A DNA stretch of 7,625 nucleotides from an uncultured Aliterella sp. (GCA_905479905.1 CAJQOK010000589.1:1-7625); one strand, 5' to 3'; shown: positions 1-6,077, counted from the stretch's first letter. Notes: a model not told the origin generated them from the sequence alone. Program-made: numbers and translations.

Positions 1-1671
1 TACAATCAAGCCGCCTGTCTTTTCAAAATAGACGCGGTTGATTCGGGCGATCGCTTGCATCAGATTATGGCTTTTGAGCGGTTTGTCAATGTACATGGTG
101 TGCAGACATGGGGCATCAAAACCCGTCAGCCACATATCGCAGACTATGGCTAATTCTAGGGAGTTTTCGGGGTCTTTGAGGCGTTGAGCAAGGTTTTGAC
201 GTTGGGCAATGCTTGTGTGATGAGCAACTAAATTGCCTTCATCGGCGGCGGAGGTAGTAATTATGACTTTGATTTTGCCTAAGCTGCGATCTTCACTGTG
301 CCAATCGGGGCGCAGTTGAATTATGGCATCGTAGAGGTTAACGGCGATTTGGCGGCTCATGGTCACAATCATCGCTTTGCCTTTGTTTACCTGTTGCCGT
401 GCTTCAAAGTGGGTGACTATATCTTGAGCAATTTGTTGTAGTCTTTTAGTAGAACCGACAATCGCTTCAAGTTTGGTTTGATTGGCTTTGGCTTTTTGGG
501 TGGTGCTAAGTTCTTCAAAGCTCAGGTCTTCGTCTAATTCATCTAAAAGTTGTCTGCCGGATTGGTCTAAATCAACTTGTATTAAGCGGCTCTCGTAATA
601 AATCGGCACGGTTGCCCCATCTTTGACGGCTTGGGCGATGTCATAGATGTCGATATATTCGCCAAAAATAGCGGGGGTATTTTTGTCGGTTTGTTCTACG
701 GGTGTACCTGTGAAGCCCACAAAGGTAGCATTGGGTAGAGCTTCTCTAATGTATTTTGCAAAGCCGTATTTGGTTCGTTTGCCGATAATGTTTCCTTCGG
801 CATTGAGGGCATTAACTTGTGTGGCTTTAAACCCGTACTGGCTGCGGTGCGCCTCATCAGCAAGGACAATGATGTTGGAGCGATCGCTTATTTGGGGATA
901 GAGGGTTTCGCCATCAGCAGGGGAGAATTTCTGGACGGTGGTAAAAATGATGCCGCCGGATTTAGTATGAAGCAACTGACGTACTTGTTCTCGATCTCCT
1001 GCTTGTTGGGGATCTTGTCTGAGGAGTTGCTGACAGCCAGAGAAGGTATCAAATAACTGATCGTCTAAATCATTGCGATCGGTCAACATAACTATAGTGG
1101 GGTTCTGGAGGGTTTGGTTTAAAACCAGTTTCCCTGCCAGAAATACCATTGATAGGGATTTGCCGCTTCCTTGGGTATGCCAAAGTACGCCGCCTTTGCC
1201 TGAGCGAAGCTTGTCATCAGCATCGCCTGGGGATGAATTAGACAACACAAAACCCGCCGAACCTGTCGGTGCTAAGTGGTAAATGAAATGCGATACCCAA
1301 GCAAAATTGGCATTTCCAATGGGGGGTACAAGGTCTTTATCCAGCCAACGCCCATCATTCCGCAATAACTCGCCACCCCAATCACTATCATTAAAAGGAG
1401 GATTAGCAATTACAAAATCAGCTTTTAAGTCTTTGTGAGCATCATTGAGAAACGAACCTTCAGGATTCCACTTAATATTGGAGCCGTCAATCCCCCTAAT
1501 CGCTAAATTCATCCGACATAACTTATAGGTCGTCTCGTTGCTCTCCTGTCCGTAAATCGAGATATCATCTAAACGTCCTTGGTGATTTTTGACGAACTTC
1601 TCACTTTGGACAAACATTCCCCCCGAACCACAACAAGGGTCAAAAACACGCCCGTTGTAGGGTTCTAACAT
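1..1671 (-). pseudogene. In-frame HsdM-HsdR chimera (type I restriction-modification remnant)
   Basis: The frame is open without a stop from the ATG at 1671 to the window edge (557 codons). Residues 1-145 are the catalytic half of HsdM: the SAM motif DPCCGSGG at 11-18 and the adenine-methylase motif NPPF at 90-93, followed by an IGNANFAW stretch typical of HsdM. Between residues about 145 and 157 the sequence switches to HsdR. It then shows Walker A (HTQGSGKS, 165-172), DEAH (272-275), FTGTP (320-324), a WLTGFDAP stretch and motif VI (QAIARINRV, 539-547), i.e. the SF2 motor that translocates DNA. The HsdM C-terminus, HsdS and the HsdR N-terminal nuclease are absent here. A working enzyme needs separate M, S and R chains, so the product should not restrict or methylate specifically. 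The ATG directly abuts the upstream TAA, so reinitiation is possible, but no clear ribosome site is seen. Confidence 0.88.
1200..1240 (-). other. hsdM/hsdR fusion junction
   Basis: On the high-coordinate side the translation reads [14 protein letters not shown], an HsdM signature. On the low-coordinate side it reads [15 protein letters not shown], the HsdR region around Walker A. The residues between ([12 protein letters not shown]) could belong to either; I think they are HsdR, because a short Asp/Lys-rich linker often precedes Walker A. The frame is kept across the joint. In a complete hsdMSR operon these two points are several kilobases apart. Confidence 0.75.
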
Positions 1672-2259
1672 TTATACTAAAACTTTGACAATACTTTCCG
1701 GTGTATAAAACTGCCCCCCCTTCTTGCCTTCAGCTAAAGCAAACTGTCCCAAAAAATATTCATAAACTCGCCCCAAAACATCCTGTGACTGTGCCTCAGC
1801 ATTCCCTAACGTAATCGACCCTATCAAGTCAATTAATCCGCCCAAAGATTTCTGGTCTAACTTCTGCTGTCCGTATACTTTGGGCAAAATCCTTTTTAAC
1901 CGTTTGCTATGTTCCTGCTCGATTGCTTCCATAGCCAAATCAACGGTTTTACCAATATCGGGTTGCTTCGCCTGTGCTTGAAGATATCCCCACCGCGCCT
2001 CTACTGGCACAAAAAATACATTCTCCGCCGAATATTCATCCCGATCTTCTGGATTACCCCCTTCGTAATCCCCTTCTCCCGCAATTAGCTTGTTGTGCAA
2101 CTCCTGGAACGCATCAGAAATATATTTCAGAAAAATTAATCCTAAAACAATGTGCTTATATTCCGCAGCCTCAAGATTTTTTCGCAGCTTATCCGCCGTT
2201 TTCCATAGTTTTTGCTCAAAGGACTCTGAATTATTCTGCTTTGCTGCTATTTCTGCCAT
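1672..2259 (-). pseudogene. hsdM: hsdM 5' part, cut by a nonsense codon
   Basis: This codes for the first 195 residues of a type I DNA methyltransferase M subunit. The N-terminal helical HsdM domain is clear at about 14-60 (FEQKLWKTADKLRKNLE, then LGLIFLKYISDAF). Motif X, GGQFYTP, is at 181-187, just before the SAM-binding region. The frame then ends at TAA (1674-1672), where intact relatives continue [15 protein letters not shown]; a single change from GAA to TAA would explain it. The remaining HsdM sequence follows in the same frame from 1671, so this is one broken gene. Without motifs I and IV the 195-aa piece cannot methylate DNA. The start at 2259 fits the usual HsdM N-terminus; upstream there is only a weak AAGAAA ribosome site. 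A GATAAT box at 2321-2316 could be a -10 element, but no convincing -35 is seen. Confidence 0.88.
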
Positions 2260-2489
2260 TTTATCTATATTTTCTTAAAACAATCTAAACCCGTCATTCA
2301 CGATCGTTTTCGTTCATTATCAGTAAACCACAAACTTTTGAAATGTAGTAAACACAAGGGTTTTTAAACCGTTTTGGCGTAAATTACACCCCATCAGCTA
2401 CTACATAAAAGATCGAAAAGTAAGGCAAATTCCAACCCTTATTCTGCCCCAGTGCGATCGCGCCCGTGCTGCTGCTTGCCGCTCGCGCA
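2260..2489. other. Gap between the hsd remnant and the replication-like operon
   Basis: No gene is seen. Most of the gap is AT-rich, as expected for the upstream region of hsdM. The part next to the 423-aa gene (about 2449-2489) is a GC-rich block starting with a HIP1 site at 2454-2461 and continuing with GTGCTGCTGCTTGCCGCTCG, quite unlike its surroundings. I see no strong hairpin followed by a T-run, so the end of the upstream operon has no clear intrinsic terminator. Confidence 0.5.
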
Positions 2490-3761
2490 TCAGAGGGGCG
2501 ATCTTGGCACTCGTGAAGTTGCTATATCTTCTACCCCACATTCCTGCTCGATTAACTGCAAAATCCGATCTTCTAGAGGGGTGAGGTAGGTTTGCCGTCC
2601 CAAATGTTCTAGCACGGTGTCGGCTACGCGCTGGCTAAACTGGGGGACTTGCCGCACTCGTCTAATTCGTTTCAAGATTTGTGGCAATTGCTGTTTTACT
2701 TCTGGTAAATCAATTTTGTCTAAGTTATCTGGCTTCACAGTTAACTCTGTATCGTGTACGTCAACAACTACAGTAAAGTTGTTCAAGTGGATAGCGACGC
2801 AAGGGCAACCGTTATATTTTTTTTCTTTGCCTTCTAATCTCGTCAAGATGAATACATCTCCTACCTGGCAAAAATCTTTGACAAGAAACAAGGGTTTAGC
2901 TTTCAATCGCTCCACAATTCCTTGAACAACACGCCCTGACGGAACTTTACCCCCAGCAGATTCTACTGCTTGCTGCCAAACTTCACACTGCAAATCTGGT
3001 TCTAAATATACGAGTGGTCTAACTTGGCGCTCCCTAGTCGGTAAAATTTGGGAACCATTGGTTCCCATTTGTAGATTTTCCACTACTTGAGAGCCAGCGA
3101 CCAAATAATTCACATGACGATGAGTAAACTCAAAGCGATCGCGGCAGTATGATTCAAAGGTTTTATGCGTACTACGGTACAGTCGTTGGTTACGCAAGTC
3201 AGCTAGTGCCTTACCCGCTTCATAAAATGCCTTTTCTACTCGTAATTCTAAGTGGTGACGTAGTCTTTCCTCATCGTCGGTGAGTTCTTCTAAAACTTTA
3301 TGCTGAGAAATTGGTGTGTCGGAGTTTCCCCTCACAAAACTTTCCGCTACCTCAGCTACATCTGAAGGCTTGTAAGGTAAGAGCTTGTCGGATTTTTTGA
3401 CAAATTCTGGTGATTGGGCAATTAATTCTCGATTATTAGCTGGAGAGTGAGCAGAAGTTGAGGTATAGTCTTCCATCAAGTCTAAACAACTATTTGCCAA
3501 GTCTATATTCGGTAAGGTTATTAAGGTAAAGGACTCGCTGGAGGGCGACTTTTGGCAGTCTTGAATCGAAGCAATTTTTAAGGACTGTTCGTTACTGTCT
3601 AATAGTTCCGTTACCCCTCGTAATTCCTGGGGATTCGTCCAATCTAACGGCAGATTGTAGATAGAATTTTTAGCCTTGCTCCAGAAGACGCGAAGTCTTC
3701 CAGCACTGGCACTTGGGCGATCGCCTTCTTTCACCGCGCTTTTAATTAACTTTGTACTCAT
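2490..3761 (-). CDS. Plasmid-type hypothetical protein, 423 aa, with a conserved DNA-binding-like core
   Basis: Residues 165-288 resemble a family I know from cyanobacterial plasmids and mobile elements, in which ALADLRNQRLYR, THKTFESYCRDRF, ILPTRERQVRPL and GKVPSGRVVQGIVER are typical blocks. Such blocks often accompany ParB-like or methylase proteins, and the helical core may bind DNA, but the function is unknown. Residues about 296-350 look like a small beta-barrel (VGDVFILTRLEGKEKKYNG, then two beta-rich runs). Residues 1-125 are low in recognisable features. The C-terminal tail (SRVPRSPL) is encoded next to a GC-rich block and may have been altered by an insertion. The start is supported by an ATGA overlap with the gene before it and by AAGGA nine bases upstream. 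It is the last gene of the operon, so a role in plasmid maintenance or copy control is an inference from context. Confidence 0.85.
   Translation of the reverse strand: MSTKLIKSAVKEGDRPSASAGRLRVFWSKAKNSIYNLPLDWTNPQELRGVTELLDSNEQSLKIASIQDCQKSPSSESFTLITLPNIDLANSCLDLMEDYTSTSAHSPANNRELIAQSPEFVKKSDKLLPYKPSDVAEVAESFVRGNSDTPISQHKVLEELTDDEERLRHHLELRVEKAFYEAGKALADLRNQRLYRSTHKTFESYCRDRFEFTHRHVNYLVAGSQVVENLQMGTNGSQILPTRERQVRPLVYLEPDLQCEVWQQAVESAGGKVPSGRVVQGIVERLKAKPLFLVKDFCQVGDVFILTRLEGKEKKYNGCPCVAIHLNNFTVVVDVHDTELTVKPDNLDKIDLPEVKQQLPQILKRIRRVRQVPQFSQRVADTVLEHLGRQTYLTPLEDRILQLIEQECGVEDIATSRVPRSPL
3049..3067. repeat. Perfect 19-bp palindrome inside the 423-aa gene
   Basis: TGGGAACCATTGGTTCCCA has 9-bp arms around one central base. 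It codes for the MGTNGS part of the protein, between the conserved ENLQ and ILPTRERQ blocks, where relatives vary. It differs from the iteron palindrome (GTTTCC arms face inward there, while here GGTTCCC faces outward). It may be a protein-binding site or a small mobile palindrome; the sequence alone cannot decide. Confidence 0.6.
3684..3724. repeat. Inverted repeat plus HIP1 block near the start of the 423-aa gene
   Basis: GAAGAC (3684-3689) and GTCTTC (3695-3700) form a perfect 6-bp stem with loop GCGAA. It is followed by a CAGCACTGGCACTTGG stretch and a HIP1 octamer (3717-3724). It codes for residues 13-26 (the SASAGRLRVF region). Its composition is that of the small dispersed repeats common in filamentous cyanobacteria, which may insert in frame. 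Only one copy is in the window, so this is a guess. Confidence 0.35.
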
Positions 3762-4261
3762 AACGGATTGTCCTTTATGTACTCATCGCCCAAATACTCC
3801 AACGCCATTGCTCGTAACTGTGATGGGTCGGCGTTAATAGCTTCCCGATGCCGTTGTTGCGCCTCTAATTCCTCAATTGCCGTGCGATCTTGCTTCCTTA
3901 AACTCATCTCTTGAGCCAAAGCCTGAATGTTTATCTGCTGAGTACGGGCTGTCTGTCTCCAGTCCTCTCGTGAAATTGCGTCCAATTGCTGACAAGTTGC
4001 GGCTCCAATCCGGTAATCGATGGAATCAGCTAAAGCTTCACCGTCCCAATCGCTCCCCGCTTTGCAGCCAGGATTGACGCATCTGGGTAATTTGTCGCGG
4101 TTATAGTCATATTCATCAATCGCTAAAGTTGCTAGATGTGGGTGAATAATTCCGGTATCGTGGCAGCAAAAACACCTCCAACTTGGCTGCCAAATTTCTG
4201 TTTCTACCCCTGGCTCTTTTTCCGGTCGCATTGGGTTACGAGGCAGCTTTTTTATATTCAT
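3758..4261 (-). CDS. Zinc-finger-like operon protein, 167 aa, function unknown
   Basis: Residues 30-34 read CFCCH, giving a CxxC pair (C30, C33) followed by DTG, and C61 and C66 lie in a CVNPGC knuckle. Together these can form a zinc-binding module with a roughly 27-residue insert. Residues about 90-145 are polar, Gln- and Glu-rich, and probably helical or coiled-coil. I do not recognise a named family. The ATG at 4261 is chosen because it forms an ATGA overlap with the stop of the gene before it and has GGGGGA eight to nine bases upstream; a TTG five codons earlier (4276) is open but less likely. The 3' end overlaps the next start by ATGA as well. Sitting directly after the initiator-like gene, where lambda-like modules carry a helicase-recruiting partner, it could be an accessory replication protein, but no AAA+ motifs are present and this is only inference. 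Confidence 0.8.
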   Translation of the reverse strand: MNIKKLPRNPMRPEKEPGVETEIWQPSWRCFCCHDTGIIHPHLATLAIDEYDYNRDKLPRCVNPGCKAGSDWDGEALADSIDYRIGAATCQQLDAISREDWRQTARTQQINIQALAQEMSLRKQDRTAIEELEAQQRHREAINADPSQLRAMALEYLGDEYIKDNPL

Positions 4262-5079
4262 GATTCCGTCCCCCAAATCAAGCCGCGTTCATCAGCCCAA
4301 TCTGCGATCGCTCGGCGCATCTTGCGGTCAAAGCACGTTCCCAGCGCCACAAACCGAGGGACACCCTCGCGCATTTCTCCCAACCAGTCATTCCAATCTT
4401 GGTGCTGCGTCCAATCTGTATTCGCAACTCCATTAGCCGCCGCTTCCGGCGTGGAGAGAAATTGTGCGTACAACTCCGAAGAGTGTGCCTCAATCCATTT
4501 CATGGGTAGTTCTGGCAGCTTGGGAAGTGACTTGCATTTTTCTAAACTAAAATTCAAAAAATTCTCTCTCTCGCTTTCTGAGAGAGTCTTTATTAAGTCT
4601 GAATAAGTCTTAATAGTCTGAGGAGCGCTGGAAGCTTTATCTGGTGAAGGTTTTGAAGATTGATTGTTTCCTATAGGAAACTCTGGTTTCTTATAGGAAA
4701 CCGAAGTTTCCTCTTGGCAATCTTGGTTTCCTATAGGAAACTCTGGTTCACTCTGGGAAACGTCGTTTCTTATAGGAAACGATGCAACAGCAGACTTATC
4801 TGCCTTGATCCGGATTTTGACTCGTGTTAACTCTACATGGATAAAACCTTTTGCATCCAAACTCTTGAGAGCCTTTGAAACTGCCCCCTTAGATAAATCT
4901 AATTCCTGGGCTACCGCCGTGACACTATACTCCAAGTTGCGATCGCCGAATGGGTCTAGGGTTCGCACGTAGAGAAAAACCTTAATCTCTACTCCAGTTA
5001 AGTTTTTCAAGTCAAGCACTTCTTCATGGGTTAGGGGGTAGAAAAGAGGCTTTTTGGTAGCTTTTTGCTCAGATGTCAT
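4258..5079 (-). CDS. Winged-helix replication-initiator-like protein, 273 aa, carrying iterons in its own gene
   Basis: Residues about 14-95 form a winged-helix DNA-binding domain (FYPLTHEE, then FLYVRTLDPFGD). The recognition helix is probably SKGAVSKALKSLDAKG (63-78). The FYPLxHEE...RTLDP pattern is one I know from cyanobacterial plasmid proteins. Residues about 100-139 are a linker with repeated FPIGN/FPIRN, encoded by six palindromic DNA repeats. Residues about 158-273 form a mostly helical, Trp-rich C-terminal domain (DWTQHQDWNDW, AIADWADERGLIW), possibly for partner contacts. The arrangement is that of lambda O, whose N-domain binds iterons inside its own gene. The start is certain: TAATG overlap with the upstream gene and a strong AGGAGG ten bases before ATG. 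A plain MarR-like regulator is the alternative; the iterons favour an initiator. Confidence 0.85.
   Translation of the reverse strand: MTSEQKATKKPLFYPLTHEEVLDLKNLTGVEIKVFLYVRTLDPFGDRNLEYSVTAVAQELDLSKGAVSKALKSLDAKGFIHVELTRVKIRIKADKSAVASFPIRNDVSQSEPEFPIGNQDCQEETSVSYKKPEFPIGNNQSSKPSPDKASSAPQTIKTYSDLIKTLSESERENFLNFSLEKCKSLPKLPELPMKWIEAHSSELYAQFLSTPEAAANGVANTDWTQHQDWNDWLGEMREGVPRFVALGTCFDRKMRRAIADWADERGLIWGTES
4536..4619. other. AT-rich stretch with phased AGTCT repeats, candidate unwinding region
   Basis: AGTCT begins at 4585, 4596, 4606 and 4615, a 9-11 bp period, within contexts such as TTAAGTCTGAATAAGTCTTA. A hairpin with arms CTCTCTC (4566-4572) and GAGAGAG (4580-4586) follows. From 4536 to 4563, 25 of 28 bases are A or T. 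It lies on the C-terminal-coding side of the iterons, the same side as the easily melted region in the lambda O gene. Some AT-richness is simply due to Lys/Asn/Leu codons, so function as an unwinding element is an inference. Confidence 0.5.
4666..4780. repeat. Six palindromic iterons (probable origin or Rep-binding array)
   Basis: The unit is the perfect palindrome GTTTCCTATAGGAAAC. Copies start at 4666 (exact), 4686 (one mismatch), 4706 (four), 4726 (exact), 4746 (four) and 4765 (one mismatch). Spacing is 20 bp four times and then 19, about two helical turns, so all sites face one side of the DNA. Copies 1 and 4 share the TCTG spacer as well, which suggests a 60-bp block of three sites was duplicated. 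Because 20 is not a multiple of three, copies 1, 4 and 6 code FPIGN/FPIRN, copies 2 and 5 code VSYKK/VSQSE, and copy 3 codes CQEET. The repeat is therefore conserved as DNA. Function as origin iterons is inferred. Confidence 0.9.
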
Positions 5080-5666
5080 TACTTCTTAACCTCCTCACCT
5101 GTAACTTTGACTGCAAAACTCAAAACCGCCGCTTCAATATCTGCTAGTACCTCAAGCTCTTTAGCAGTCCCAAATAAGTGCAATCGTTTCTGATGCTTTG
5201 GGTAGAAGCCTGAGTAAACTAGGATTTGACCTAATGCAGCTTTCCAATCTTTGATAGCTTTTACTTCAGTGATTTCGCTGTTTGTTAGCAGATCGATTCT
5301 TCCGGCTGGCGTGGCAACCTCTACCAGCCCCCCTAGTTGTGCGTGAAGGCGATCGCGCACAGCTTTTTCTATGTAGGTGTGCTGTATTCTGTTAGGCGGT
5401 TCGCACAACCCAAGCTCTGCAAGGCGATCTATCGCTTTTTCAATAGTGCGTGGACTTGTCCCAAGCCGTTTAGCTAACTCCTTCGATGTAGGTTTGGAAG
5501 GTTTGACTTTTTCTAAATAAAGCCACAGCCTTAACTCAGCAGATGTCAACTTGTTATCTATAGCTGTATTGATGTCGGTAAATGCAATCTGAGCAAACCC
5601 TTGTTCTGGCTCGGCTATAGTTTCAACGGCTTGAGGCTTGTGTGTTTTACGTTTGAGGAAGCTCAT
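5079..5666 (-). CDS. Winged-helix protein with C-terminal PD-(D/E)XK-like domain, 195 aa
   Basis: Residues about 30-92 are a winged helix: LTSAELRLWLYLEKV, then SKELAKRLGTSPRTIEKAIDRL as helix-turn-helix. The C-terminal half (about 100-175) reads E100, GRIDLL with D125, ITEVK with E134 and K136, then GQILVYSGFY with Q147 and Y151, and ends in a RLHLFG strand. D-x8-E-x-K plus QxxxY is the pattern of PD-(D/E)XK nucleases, so it could cut DNA where the winged helix binds; a catalytically dead binding fold is possible. The start has AGGAG nine bases upstream and a TAATG overlap with a small ORF; the stop overlaps the initiator start in the same way, so the two proteins are translationally coupled. 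In context it may nick or process the origin, or control copy number; this is inference. Confidence 0.82.
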   Translation of the reverse strand: MSFLKRKTHKPQAVETIAEPEQGFAQIAFTDINTAIDNKLTSAELRLWLYLEKVKPSKPTSKELAKRLGTSPRTIEKAIDRLAELGLCEPPNRIQHTYIEKAVRDRLHAQLGGLVEVATPAGRIDLLTNSEITEVKAIKDWKAALGQILVYSGFYPKHQKRLHLFGTAKELEVLADIEAAVLSFAVKVTGEEVKK

Positions 5667-5803
5667 TACACTAACTCCTCATAGCAACTTGAATTAAGGC
5701 GATAATTTGCTATTCCAACAATTAGTGATTTCTTAAATTTGGGTACTGCGCCCAGACTTCGTGCGTAAAACTTTCCCTGAATCTTTGTCTTCAAATGTGC
5801 CAT
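5666..5803 (-). CDS. Possible small basic protein at the head of the operon, 45 aa
   Basis: The frame from ATG at 5803 reads MAHLKTKIQGKFYARS and continues to SSCYEELV, ending at a TAA that overlaps the next ATG (TAATG), as in the genes that follow. That overlap is the main support. No good ribosome site precedes the ATG. The frame extends upstream to a GTG at 5851, but this would make the TTCGT/ACGAA operator coding, so I prefer the shorter form. The start LKTKIQGKFY resembles the opening of FYPLxHEE-type cyanobacterial plasmid proteins, so it may be a remnant of such a gene or a leader peptide. It may also be no gene at all. Confidence 0.35.
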   Translation of the reverse strand: MAHLKTKIQGKFYARSLGAVPKFKKSLIVGIANYRLNSSCYEELV

Positions 5804-5817
5804 AATTGATATAGAAG

Positions 5818-5874
5818 TTGGTATTCGTGTACAAAATTGGTATTCGTACACGAAGGACTACGAAGATATACGAA
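5818..5874. promoter_or_regulatory. TTCGT/ACGAA half-site array, probable operator of the operon
   Basis: Two 15-bp near-identical direct repeats, TTGGTATTCGTGTAC (5818-5832) and TTGGTATTCGTACAC (5837-5851), are 19 bp apart. ACGAA then recurs at 5850, 5860 and 5870, exactly 10 bp apart. TTCGT (5843-5847) and ACGAA (5850-5854) make an inverted pair. The half-sites sit on one helical face, directly upstream of the minus-strand operon. A TATATC box at 5814-5809 with TTGTAC 15 bases before it could be the promoter, though the fit is weak. Autoregulation by one of the two winged-helix proteins is the likely role. Confidence 0.6.
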
Positions 5875-5890
5875 AATAAGTAAATGGAAT

Positions 5891-5927
5891 GCCTCGCTCT
5901 GTTGTCAGCAGTGCGGGGCTAATTTTT
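5891..5927 (+). terminator. Terminator-like hairpin, plus strand
   Basis: GCCTCGC (5891-5897) pairs with GCGGGGC (5913-5919), seven pairs with one G-U, and is followed by TAATTTTT. The orientation suits transcripts going rightwards. No gene ends here on the plus strand, so it would have to stop an untranslated RNA, read-through from elsewhere, or nothing. The 15-nt loop is long for a terminator. Confidence 0.35.
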
Positions 5928-6068
5928 GTTCAGCGATCGCCAAATGGGTTCAAGGTGATTAGGTGGCTTCATAGCTTCCACCCCGTGAAAGTTAAATTTG
6001 ATTTCCTAAGTTTCCTGACCATCTCTGGAGTCAGTAGATAAAACAGATAAAACTTTTCTTTAATTTTG

Positions 6069-6077
6069 TTATCCACA
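6069..6077 (+). promoter_or_regulatory. Perfect DnaA box
   Basis: TTATCCACA matches the DnaA-box consensus exactly and lies in AT-rich DNA. It is the only perfect copy found. A given 9-mer appears by chance on either strand of a window this size about once in seventeen windows, so it is suggestive only. It is 1.3 kb from the iterons. Confidence 0.4.

Noticed and set aside
647..1282. Plus-strand open frames of 69-84 codons
   Set aside because: They lie opposite the HsdR helicase motifs and have no ribosome sites or recognisable protein features.
1..1671. A novel active methylase-helicase defence protein
   Set aside because: Specificity subunit, target recognition and nuclease parts are missing and a stop precedes the piece, so decay or misassembly is the simpler explanation.
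1974..2288. Plus-strand open frame of 104 codons
   Set aside because: It is the complement of the well-matched HsdM N-terminal domain.
4136..4606. Plus-strand open frame of 156 codons
   Set aside because: It overlaps two coupled minus-strand genes and has low-complexity, shadow-like composition.
4666..4780. CRISPR array
   Set aside because: The 16-bp repeats with 3-4 bp spacers are far too tightly packed, there are no unique spacers of 30 bp or more, and the array is within a coding frame.
5962..5982. GGTGG/CCACC inverted repeat as a terminator
   Set aside because: Only five pairs with an 11-base loop and no T-run on either strand.
6002..6016. Two TTTCCT motifs resembling iteron half-sites
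   Set aside because: A 6-base half-site is expected several times per window by chance, and no palindrome or 20-bp spacing is present.
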